A DNA stretch of 64,000 nt, taken from the NCBI GenBank assembly GCA_037482215.1, contig CP148074.1, positions 2,356,001 to 2,420,000 of the forward strand, written 5' to 3'. Of this stretch, positions 18,704-26,071 are shown in pieces; the first letter of the stretch is position 1; each line of letters begins with the position of its first letter. A model generated the notes under the pieces. That model saw only the letters and a list, made by a program, of their open reading frames with translations. It was not told where the DNA came from and searched no databases. Source of the DNA: Pseudomonas mendocina. Lineage in GTDB: Bacteria; Pseudomonadota; Gammaproteobacteria; Pseudomonadales; Pseudomonadaceae. Both the position numbers and the translations under genes were made by a program.

Positions 18704-19789
18704 TCAGCGGCGGCGGTCTTTCGCAGCGGGCTTCTTGCGCAGCCAAGAATATTGAACAGGATCAATACTCAGCAGTTGGCCAATCACAGAATCTCGTTTC
18801 TCATGCGGCATACGCCCTAACAGAGATCGAATTTCTGACTCGATGCTGCCAGGTTTAGCGCCCCGCTCCTCAGCCTTCGAATACCAGTCATGGCCCAAGG
18901 CGATGTGCCCCAACTCAATATTCAATGCCCCCAGAAGAGTGCAGGGTCGAAAACTATTCGGCAAAAGCCGATGCGCTTCATCCGCCAACTGGAGTGCATC
19001 GTTATAGCGACCTAGATCGCGCATCACGCCACCATGGGTGGTGCGAACCGCCGACTTCAGCTTGGCTTGCTTTAGGGCACCATCCTGGATCTTATTCAGG
19101 AGATCATGCGCTTCCTGCGAGGCATCGCATTTGCGCAGGTGACCACTAGCATTCACTAACTGCCAGATATCTCCCGCCTTGCGAAACTCGCCCAGGTAGT
19201 AGTTGGCCTCAAGCCGATTGTGGGCATGGAGGATTTCCTCAGTTGCGTACTCCCTGCCCTCGCTTTTCAGCCACACTGCGTCTTCTTCTGAAAGACGCTT
19301 TGCACCGTCCAGCTTGCGCAAAATCGCCATCAGTTGCCTGAAATCAGACTCATCGACGAAGTCGTCAACACCATACCGCTCTCGCAGCTCGCGATTTCTT
19401 TGACGAGCTATATATTTCGGATCGCTTTCTCGCTGAAGCCTCTCGGCATGGAGGCGAGCCATCATGGCTGCGTGGCGAGCCTCAGCCTCCTCCCGCTCAA
19501 CCTGCCTCTGTTGATCAACAGTCTTCTGGCGCTCTAAAGCAGCTGCAACCCTATACGACTGCTCAATCGGTGCAAGCTGAAGAAACTGTGATTCAGAAAT
19601 ATCGCCAGCAACGAATTGCGCCAGACTCTTGAGCCCATTTTCAGTCAGAAAGCGCAGCCCTAGGGCAGTCAATGATTTACCGTGGGAAACAGTTTCCAAT
19701 AGGTTAGACAGGCGTGAACCAGTGACTGAAGCCCCCGGTAGATCATCAACCCAAAACCGTTTGGCAAGGGTCAAATGGTTGTCTGACAT
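18704..19789 (-). CDS. Unknown protein with TPR-like C-terminal half, paralogue B
   Basis: 361 residues from ATG 19789, preceded by AAGGACA; the same start methionine (MSDNHLTLAKRFWVDDLPGA) as paralogue A at 9724-10809. The same layout: a conserved N-terminal block, a charged coiled coil at about 80-130, then helical TPR-like repeats. Identity with A is high throughout and also clear at the DNA level, including the start region. The flanks differ, so only the gene was duplicated. Function unknown. Confidence 0.6.
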   Translation of the reverse strand: MSDNHLTLAKRFWVDDLPGASVTGSRLSNLLETVSHGKSLTALGLRFLTENGLKSLAQFVAGDISESQFLQLAPIEQSYRVAAALERQKTVDQQRQVEREEAEARHAAMMARLHAERLQRESDPKYIARQRNRELRERYGVDDFVDESDFRQLMAILRKLDGAKRLSEEDAVWLKSEGREYATEEILHAHNRLEANYYLGEFRKAGDIWQLVNASGHLRKCDASQEAHDLLNKIQDGALKQAKLKSAVRTTHGGVMRDLGRYNDALQLADEAHRLLPNSFRPCTLLGALNIELGHIALGHDWYSKAEERGAKPGSIESEIRSLLGRMPHEKRDSVIGQLLSIDPVQYSWLRKKPAAKDRRR

Positions 19790-19953
19790 CAGCACTGTCC
19801 TTAGCAGAATGGTACGCACGGTAATGCCATCATACCCCATCACTGCTGCCCACGAGTCAGCCATGGAAAAACGACCTACGCTTACCAATACATCATTCGA
19901 GAGAACTGCTATATTAAACATCAACACCCAGCATTGACGCATGTCCGTGCTTT

Positions 19954-19968
19954 CTGCCGAACAGGCAG
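19954..19968. repeat. Solitary hairpin resembling a type I-F CRISPR repeat stem
   Basis: CTGCCGAACAGGCAG: 5-bp stem CTGCC/GGCAG with a 5-base loop, preceded by TTT and followed by CT. It is the same motif as the four copies at 44054-44210. It lies 35 bp upstream of the gene starting at 20003, in its 5' untranslated or promoter region. Confidence 0.6.
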
Positions 19969-20002
19969 CTGTATCACTCCCACTTACATATAGGAGTTAG
20001 CA

Positions 20003-20317
20003 ATGCTAATCCAGCTGCTTGACTATTCGATTGAAAATGAAGGCTCTACCAATGCCTGGGCTAACATTTCGATTAAAATTGATAACATTGGCCCGATAAG
20101 GTGGCACATAACTCCAAGCGAATGGAACCAACAGGATTTCGACATTGGAATTGGCGCCCCATCGGATGAAATTGACATCTCCGGCCTTTCCGCCGCAGAG
20201 AAAACCCAGCTTTTCGGAGCAGTCATTGAGGATGAGGACATCTACGACTTGGAGTCCAAAGTTTCTCAAGCCCTGAAATCCGAATTTAAAGAGATCATGA
20301 GGAAAATCAAAAGCTAA
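20003..20317 (+). CDS. Small acidic protein, function unknown
   Basis: 104 residues, rich in Asp and Glu. ATG 20003 follows TAGGAGTTAGCA, a strong ribosome binding site. A beta-rich first half (MLIQLLDYSIENEG..., NIGPIRWHITPSEW) is followed by an acidic helical tail ending in Lys. No family recognised. It stands alone between paralogue B (divergent) and the stb-like operon (convergent), has its own terminator, and has the CRISPR-repeat-like hairpin in its leader. Confidence 0.6.
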   Translation: MLIQLLDYSIENEGSTNAWANISIKIDNIGPIRWHITPSEWNQQDFDIGIGAPSDEIDISGLSAAEKTQLFGAVIEDEDIYDLESKVSQALKSEFKEIMRKIKS

Positions 20318-20353
20318 CCCATAGTAGCCACTGAGCAAATATAGACCCACTTA

Positions 20354-20380
20354 AGCCCGCAGCCTCGCTCGGGCTTTTTC
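20354..20380 (+). terminator. Rho-independent terminator
   Basis: AGCCCG / CGGGCT stem followed by TTTTT, 37 bp after the stop of the small acidic protein. Confidence 0.7.
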
Positions 20381-20421
20381 AGCTCAAAGGCCATTTATTG
20401 GCTCCTTCCCACGCACCATTA

Positions 20422-20850
20422 CTAGTTAATCAACGCCTGCACAAACCAGAAGCATCCACCACCCATCACACCTCCTACAAACAGCAACAAAGACGCCGAT
20501 ATCCACCTGAAACTAGCTACGGACTTTTTATGGCCTCGTAGCGCCCGTCTTTTCGAGCATGCCGCCAACAGCACCTCAATATTCAACAGCCGCTCATCCA
20601 ACTCTCTTGACGAGTTACTCGACAATCCAGTACCGATGCGCTCCACCCTTGAAACTTCATATGAAAGCCACTCGATAGTCTCGATTAACCCAGGAGCCCC
20701 TTCAGCCCCATGAAGCATGACTTCTAAACGCTCAAGCTTATCGACAGATATCTTTATAAAATCCAACCTTCCTATAATTTCATCAACGTATTCATAGAGG
20801 AGACGAATTTGGTTTTCATGCCTCGTCAAGGGCCTCTTATAATCACTCAC
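20422..20850 (-). CDS. Small tail-anchored protein in the stb-like operon (StbC position)
   Basis: 142 residues from GTG 20850. This start is preferred because GGAGG sits five bases before it, and because it overlaps the end of the ParA/StbB-like gene by eight bases (GTGAGTGA). An upstream frame exists but lacks such a site. The protein is helical with one hydrophobic segment at the C-terminus (ISASLLLFVGGVMGGGCFWFV), suggesting tail anchoring in the inner membrane. It occupies the position of stbC in stbABC operons of mobilizable plasmids, but similarity cannot be confirmed by eye. Confidence 0.6.
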   Translation of the reverse strand: MSDYKRPLTRHENQIRLLYEYVDEIIGRLDFIKISVDKLERLEVMLHGAEGAPGLIETIEWLSYEVSRVERIGTGLSSNSSRELDERLLNIEVLLAACSKRRALRGHKKSVASFRWISASLLLFVGGVMGGGCFWFVQALIN

Positions 20851-21571
20851 CCCTACCTCCGCATAGAACCAAGAAAGCTTCATCAAGCTGACGGGAAGTA
20901 GACTCTGCCTTCTTGCCAACGTTGAGCATTTTTACCAATCTATAATATTCATCAGGACTGGATGCCTGCCTCCTTAACCCATCCTTGATGTCCTTTAAAT
21001 TTGGCACAAGCTTTTCACACGCGACCTTAAGGCTCATCTTCAAATCGGCCAGATCCGCATAAATGTCATTTTCGAAAACCATGCAACGTGGATCCGCAAT
21101 GAACTCACCTGTGCTTTCAGCAGCGTAGACAATTTCAGGAAACTCCTCAGAAACATCTCTTTTTACCCTATTAAAAACCACTCTGATTCGCTCCTTTTCC
21201 ACCCCCATAGCCGCTAACATACGCGCAGTTAGAATGGACTCCGTCTGCTCTTTAGCTCCTGGAACAACCGGAACGATGAATAGATCAACCTCATCATGGC
21301 CTGCATTAAACGACGTAAGTCCTTCGAAAAAGGCTTCAGAATTTGACGCACCAACATCGACTACTAGGTCATCGTTCACGACCATTTCCAAGTAGATTTT
21401 CTTGAACTCCTCCCCCCTTAACATTCCAGAAGCACTCACCAAATCGCGGGAATCTTGATTTATAGACTCTACAACCAAAAGCTTTGCCCCGTTCATTCGC
21501 GGCACCAGCATATGAGCTGACAATGTCGACTTACCTTGATTCCCACTGATGCCCGCAACTACTACTTTCAT
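20843..21571 (-). CDS. ParA/StbB-like P-loop ATPase
   Basis: 242 residues from ATG 21571 (MKVVVAGISGNQGKSTLSAHM). The N-terminal GISGNQGKST is a deviant Walker A of the ParA/MinD class. DVGASN is in the position of the switch Asp, and LFIVPVVPGAKEQTES follows. It fits StbB-type ATPases that, with a DNA-binding StbA, position or mobilise DNA elements near oriT. The gene starts two bases after the stbA-like stop and overlaps the next gene, so the three are one operon divergent from the relaxase operon, as in R388-type plasmids. Confidence 0.72.
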   Translation of the reverse strand: MKVVVAGISGNQGKSTLSAHMLVPRMNGAKLLVVESINQDSRDLVSASGMLRGEEFKKIYLEMVVNDDLVVDVGASNSEAFFEGLTSFNAGHDEVDLFIVPVVPGAKEQTESILTARMLAAMGVEKERIRVVFNRVKRDVSEEFPEIVYAAESTGEFIADPRCMVFENDIYADLADLKMSLKVACEKLVPNLKDIKDGLRRQASSPDEYYRLVKMLNVGKKAESTSRQLDEAFLVLCGGRGE

Positions 21572-21573
21572 AA

Positions 21574-21918
21574 TCAACACCTATTTTTAAGAAATTTATT
21601 TAACTCACCCGGATTGCTAATTGACTCCTTCTTTACCACTGGCAGCATTAAACTTTCCGCACTACTGACCATTCGATTAGCAACCGTATCGAGACCGCCC
21701 CTGTTCCTGACCAACCCTCGCCCTGTGACCCTCAAGTAGTTCTCATACTCCTCTCTCATGTCATTAACCAAAAATCGATATAAACTTGACAGAGAAATGG
21801 CGACCCCTTCGCTCACCAGACAATCTCTAATCTCCTGCAACGACTTAAAGTCTCTTAGCGATTCGACTAAATAATTGCGCTTGGAATGTAGAGCAATTCT
21901 TGCTTTCCCCTTCGACAT
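21574..21918 (-). CDS. StbA-like DNA-binding protein
   Basis: 114 residues from ATG 21918, preceded by GAGGGGG. It is basic at the start. The segment SLQEIRDCLVSEGVAISLSSLYRFL reads as a helix-turn-helix typical of TraK/StbA-like proteins encoded beside oriT. The expected role is binding repeats in the adjacent intergenic region, repressing the operon and helping to segregate or mobilise the element. The name rests mainly on context. Confidence 0.6.
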   Translation of the reverse strand: MSKGKARIALHSKRNYLVESLRDFKSLQEIRDCLVSEGVAISLSSLYRFLVNDMREEYENYLRVTGRGLVRNRGGLDTVANRMVSSAESLMLPVVKKESISNPGELNKFLKNRC

Positions 21919-22236
21919 ATCGCCCCCTCTTTTCACTCATTATGCGCACACTTACATAACAATAGAAGTTTACAGACCTGAAATACTGGTTATATAAACA
22001 AGATTTTTTGAAAACATACCATTGCACGTGAAAACTCAAGACAACACGTGAGCGCACGAGATCACAAACGAAAGCAATCGAAAGCACGAAAACAAGAACG
22101 AAAAACTTTTAACACTGCTGCACCTTCTTCGAAGGTTGCAACAGCGTAAAACCCAGCCTACAAACATGTAGTTGCACCAGCGCATGCTCATATGTATTTA
22201 CTAAATACGTAGTAAATATATTTAACGAGGCATGCT
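21919..22236. promoter_or_regulatory. Candidate oriT and divergent promoter region
   Basis: AT-rich region between the stb-like operon and the relaxase operon, the place where oriT lies in R388-type modules. It contains four CGAAA repeats spaced about 10-12 bp (about 22070-22106), an inverted repeat CCTTC-TTC-GAAGG (near 22126-22138), and the dyad described separately. The nick site cannot be assigned by eye. Confidence 0.55.
22196..22217. promoter_or_regulatory. Dyad operator before the relaxase operon
   Basis: ATTTACT-N8-AGTAAAT, perfect 7-bp arms extended by flanking T/A, ending 19 bp before the start of the accessory gene. It is a likely site for the ribbon-helix-helix accessory protein or StbA-like protein. 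Confidence 0.55.
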
Positions 22237-22563
22237 ATGAGAAGAATTTACAGCCAAAGCATTAACAACCACTCAAACCAAGTAGCGATAAATAATCTCG
22301 CCAACTCCTTGGGCGTAGCTCAAAGCCGTATTCTGGAGACAATCCTAGACGCGATTGATTTAGACGACTTGGTGGCCTTGACCACCCGCCAACTATCATT
22401 GAAAACCACAAATACAATTAGACTAGACAGTCCCACATCTCAACTTATCCGAGATGAGATTGCTCACTCGATATCGCTACTGAGCAACAGGGTGATCGAT
22501 GCGGCAGCCGCAGGAGCCAGAACAGGTGTCATGTCCCTTCTTGAAACCGGAGAACCGGCATGA
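22237..22563 (+). CDS. TrwA-like relaxosome accessory protein
   Basis: 108 residues. The N-terminal half has a short strand and two helices (QSINNHSNQVAINNLANSLGV) compatible with a ribbon-helix-helix DNA-binding domain; the C-terminal half would tetramerise. Its stop overlaps the relaxase start (ATGA). This gene order matches trwA beside a MobF relaxase, where the protein binds oriT, represses the operon and stimulates relaxase activity. Assignment is by size and context. Confidence 0.6.
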   Translation: MRRIYSQSINNHSNQVAINNLANSLGVAQSRILETILDAIDLDDLVALTTRQLSLKTTNTIRLDSPTSQLIRDEIAHSISLLSNRVIDAAAAGARTGVMSLLETGEPA

Positions 22564-25394
22564 GTATTTTTACAATTGATAAATTTTGCTCAAAGGATAT
22601 TGCGTCACGAGCCGACTACAATGAAATTGGCCTTGAGCTAACTTATTCTCGCTCAGGCTCAGAGGACTATTATTTAAATGCCAACAGCGACACACTGCTG
22701 GCAGCCCTAGTTGGGAGCGGATCACACAAGCTTAACCTCGGATCGATGCCCAGACCTGGGGACTACCAGGCGTTGATGTCCGGTATAAACCCTCGAACCG
22801 AGCAGGCGTTCTGTAGCAAGACAAGACAAACTCAGCTACAAACTGACAATCACGCCCTGGCCGGATTTTCCACATCATTCAACGTCGAAAAATCGCTCTC
22901 ACTGCTGTACGCCACTCTCCCGCGTGATCAGCAGATGGAATTTGAGTGCGCGATGATGGAGGCCGCCAGTCGAACCATCCAGCATCTCGAAAAACGCGGC
23001 ATCTTTGCATACCGAACAGGCGCACAAGGAAGCGAAAGCCATCCAGGAGAAGTTGTTGCAGCGACTTACCTCCACTTCACCAACCGTAACCAGGAACCGC
23101 ATCTTCATGTTCACGCCGAAATTCCCAACCTGATTCTGGGCAGTGACGGTCAATGGAGAACGTTGGATGCCCGAGAGCTGTATCGACGACAGGTAGAGAT
23201 TGGAGCGCTGTTCGATGCCTGCCTTGCCAGCATCCTTCAGCGCGATCTTCCAGAAATTGCCAGTCACTTCGAATGCAATCCTGAACGCACTGGTTTGATT
23301 GTTGCAGGCATTGATCGCAATACCGCCATGTGCTTTTCGACTCGCCGTGCGGAGATCCAAGATGGCCTGAAAGCTATGGGAGCTTCAGGCGCGGATGCGG
23401 CGCGAGCTGTTGCAAAAAGAACACGCCAAGCCAAAGCAGCAGTTGAAGGAAATTTACTACGTGAGGAATGGAAATCCCGCCTAGCAGATCTATCACCCGT
23501 CACCGGGGATCTCACGCCAGCCACTCTGCTTGCCGTCGAAGCAATGGTTTTCAAGAACAGCAGCGTCTTCAAACAACATGATCTTGATCGTGCTGTCGCA
23601 ATGCTCAGCATCCTCCATGGCGGTATCGGATCACTCCCTGAAATTGAGTCTGCCGTCGCACAGCAGCTGGGAGTTGTGCGTCTGCCAGCCAGTCCTGGAG
23701 CAAAACCATTATTTACGACCGAAACCTTCAGGCAGCTCGAAGTCGATATGCTCCGCTTTGCTCGCAAAGCGTCAGGTCATAGACAGCAATTCTCCCTGTC
23801 CGACCTAAAGATCCAACAAGCTTTGCAGCAATGCGAACAGGAGAAGGGCTTTCCCCTTCGCGATGAGCAGATTCAGGCCATGGTGCACGCCACAGATGGC
23901 AGACAGATCGCGATCATTCAGGGGGCTGCGGGCACCGGAAAGTCTGCGTCACTCGCTGCGCTCAAAATCGCCTACAGCTCGGCTGGGCATCGTGTACTGG
24001 GTCTTGCGCCATCAGGTGCCGCGGCGGCAGAACTTCAAAAAAGCTCCGGCATTGACTCGCAGACTATTCATGCGCTGCTCATGCAGCTTGAGAACGATAA
24101 CGCCCGGAAACCACTCCACCTGACCGACCATGACGTGATCGTACTGGATGAAGCCGGCATGGTTGATACCCGTACGCTGCACAAACTCATGAGCCATGTG
24201 GAAGCAACAGGGGCAAAGATCGTTCTTGTGGGGGACTCCAAACAGCTTGAAGCTGTTGGCTCTGCGTCCACACTGCATATGCTCACCCAGCACCTGGGCG
24301 CCGCAAGACTTGAGCAGATAGCGCGCCAGCGAAGTGCCGATGATAGAGCGATCAGCCAGGCTTGGTTTTCCGATACTGGCGACGCCCCAACGATGATGCA
24401 ACGACGCGGATTAGTTCGGGAAACGAATAACGACCAAGCCTCGCCTATTGAGCTCATGCTCACCGATGCCTCGAAGGTACACAAAGCAGGCACCGACTGG
24501 AGAGAAATTCTCTTGCTTGCTGATCGAAATAGCCATGTAAACCAGCTGAATCAGCGCGTTCGAGAAATCCGGATGCTTGATCGCGAGCTGGACAAAAAAG
24601 CTGAGAAGGTTATCCGGGTGAGCAATGATCGGGGCTACTCACGTGAGCTTGAACTCTGCCCAGGCGACAGAATCATGCTGCGCAAAAACTCAAAGCTTGG
24701 TCAGACGCCAGTGTTCAATGGAGACCGGGCGACTGTCATCAGTATCGAGGATCACAAGCCGGGCACTGATGGCGCAAAAAATGAAACGGTCGTGCATGCC
24801 CGTTTGGATCGCTCGGGAATCGAAATCAGCTGGCGTCTCAGCGACTACGACAGGCTCGATCACGCTTACGCAATGACCGTACATAAGTCCCAGGGGCTCA
24901 CTGTCGAGCATGCCTTCTATATCGTGAGCGAAACCACTGACCGGCGCTCTGCCTATGTCGCCTTTACACGTTCCAAGGCTGCCTGCTCGTTTTACTTAGC
25001 CCCTGAGTGCAAATCCACGTTCGCGAACAATACGAGCCTGTTCAGGTCAAAAATGACAGCTCTAGATGCAGATCCAGGAACGAAAAAGAGGACACTTCAT
25101 CAGGTTATAGGTGCGGTAGAAAAAACTTTTCGGACACTGCAACCGGGGACAAAGGTACTACTGGAAAAAGCAGGCATTCACTTTTCATATCCGGGCACTA
25201 CCAGCTATCCAGCAATGGAGGTTGACTACCATCAGCCAAGCCTGAAGCTCCATTCAACGGCACGGCAAAAATTGCTACTGCTAATCCAACGGCTGCGAGA
25301 ACACTTGAAGACGGATAAATCGCTGCCAACAAAAGATGCCCCTTCTCAGCCTCGGGCGCACTCTCATCTCCCCGAGCCCACTCTATCGCCATAG
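22560..25394 (+). CDS. MobF-family conjugative relaxase-helicase
   Basis: 944 residues. The N-terminal relaxase domain (about 1-300) carries tyrosines near residues 20-40 (ADYNEIG, EDYYLN) and the metal-binding three-His motif PHLHVHAEIPN near residue 180. The C-terminal helicase (about 420-850) has Walker A GAAGTGKSAS, Walker B VLDEAGMVD, VGDSKQLEAV and late motif YAMTVHKSQG. It resembles TrwC/TraI: nicks oriT, stays covalently bound and unwinds the strand for transfer. No coupling protein or type IV secretion genes are present, so transfer would need a helper element. Confidence 0.92.
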   Translation: MSIFTIDKFCSKDIASRADYNEIGLELTYSRSGSEDYYLNANSDTLLAALVGSGSHKLNLGSMPRPGDYQALMSGINPRTEQAFCSKTRQTQLQTDNHALAGFSTSFNVEKSLSLLYATLPRDQQMEFECAMMEAASRTIQHLEKRGIFAYRTGAQGSESHPGEVVAATYLHFTNRNQEPHLHVHAEIPNLILGSDGQWRTLDARELYRRQVEIGALFDACLASILQRDLPEIASHFECNPERTGLIVAGIDRNTAMCFSTRRAEIQDGLKAMGASGADAARAVAKRTRQAKAAVEGNLLREEWKSRLADLSPVTGDLTPATLLAVEAMVFKNSSVFKQHDLDRAVAMLSILHGGIGSLPEIESAVAQQLGVVRLPASPGAKPLFTTETFRQLEVDMLRFARKASGHRQQFSLSDLKIQQALQQCEQEKGFPLRDEQIQAMVHATDGRQIAIIQGAAGTGKSASLAALKIAYSSAGHRVLGLAPSGAAAAELQKSSGIDSQTIHALLMQLENDNARKPLHLTDHDVIVLDEAGMVDTRTLHKLMSHVEATGAKIVLVGDSKQLEAVGSASTLHMLTQHLGAARLEQIARQRSADDRAISQAWFSDTGDAPTMMQRRGLVRETNNDQASPIELMLTDASKVHKAGTDWREILLLADRNSHVNQLNQRVREIRMLDRELDKKAEKVIRVSNDRGYSRELELCPGDRIMLRKNSKLGQTPVFNGDRATVISIEDHKPGTDGAKNETVVHARLDRSGIEISWRLSDYDRLDHAYAMTVHKSQGLTVEHAFYIVSETTDRRSAYVAFTRSKAACSFYLAPECKSTFANNTSLFRSKMTALDADPGTKKRTLHQVIGAVEKTFRTLQPGTKVLLEKAGIHFSYPGTTSYPAMEVDYHQPSLKLHSTARQKLLLLIQRLREHLKTDKSLPTKDAPSQPRAHSHLPEPTLSP

Positions 25395-25406
25395 GAGCAA
25401 TTCGTA

Positions 25407-25553
25407 ATGCTCATGGAAGGCTACGAAAACGGTTACGACCCGGTTCACTCGCTCACCACTAAAACATTGGCCGGAGTGGTTAATGCGGCTGACTATGATG
25501 GTCTCTTCGATACCCGGACAACCTTGAGCCAAATACCTGGGACGATAATATGA
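25407..25553 (+). CDS. Small ORF after the relaxase
   Basis: 48 codons starting at ATG 25407, 13 bp after the relaxase stop and preceded by AGGAG. No family recognised. Spacing and ribosome binding site support translation; its short length and the abrupt end suggest it could be the remnant of a longer gene. Confidence 0.4.
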   Translation: MLMEGYENGYDPVHSLTTKTLAGVVNAADYDGLFDTRTTLSQIPGTII

Positions 25554-25724
25554 CGGGCTTCAGATCCATGGCACGAAGGGAGAATGGCACGCGAGCGGAT
25601 TGTGTCGTTATTCTGGGACTTCGGGGCCACAGAAGGTAGCTGCGAGGGCCAGCTAGCCACGAGCCTGTCGACATCAGATAAGGCAAACTATCTGCCCACC
25701 AGCCCGACATGCACATCCTTCAGA

Positions 25725-26027
25725 ATGAAACTCTTAAACACCTACGAAGATCGAGATGAAGCAGAGGAAGCCGCTGAAAAGCTCATTGGAGATAAACGCT
25801 TAGCAAGCGAGCGCGATGCGACAGTGGTCATCTACAACCTGTTCGGTATCCCTAGCTGGGGCAATTTCCACCGGCTGGGTATGTATAACCTTGGCGAACT
25901 GCAATCCCTGCTGGCTTTCCGTGCTACCTGGGAGCCCGTTCACCAAGCACGCCATGCAGAGATTGTTTCGACGTTGATGACCGTAGCCAAAAACTATGGT
26001 GTCGAAATTCCTGGTCACTGGCTCTGA
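25725..26027 (+). CDS. Small unknown protein downstream of the relaxase
   Basis: 100 residues from ATG 25725 (MKLLNTYEDRDEAEEAAEKLIGDKRLASERDA...). The frame is open back to 25584, but that extension is low in complexity and lacks a clear ribosome binding site, so the internal start is preferred. No motif recognised. It is convergent with brxL, and a strong hairpin separates the two. Confidence 0.5.
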   Translation: MKLLNTYEDRDEAEEAAEKLIGDKRLASERDATVVIYNLFGIPSWGNFHRLGMYNLGELQSLLAFRATWEPVHQARHAEIVSTLMTVAKNYGVEIPGHWL

Positions 26028-26034
26028 CCGACAA

Positions 26035-26060
26035 TGTGGTGCCTCCATCGAGGCACCACA
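26035..26060. terminator. Bidirectional hairpin between the mobilization and BREX operons
   Basis: 11-bp perfect stem TGTGGTGCCTC / GAGGCACCACA with a 4-base loop, between convergent stop codons. Confidence 0.7.
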
Positions 26061-26071
26061 GATAGCAGCCA

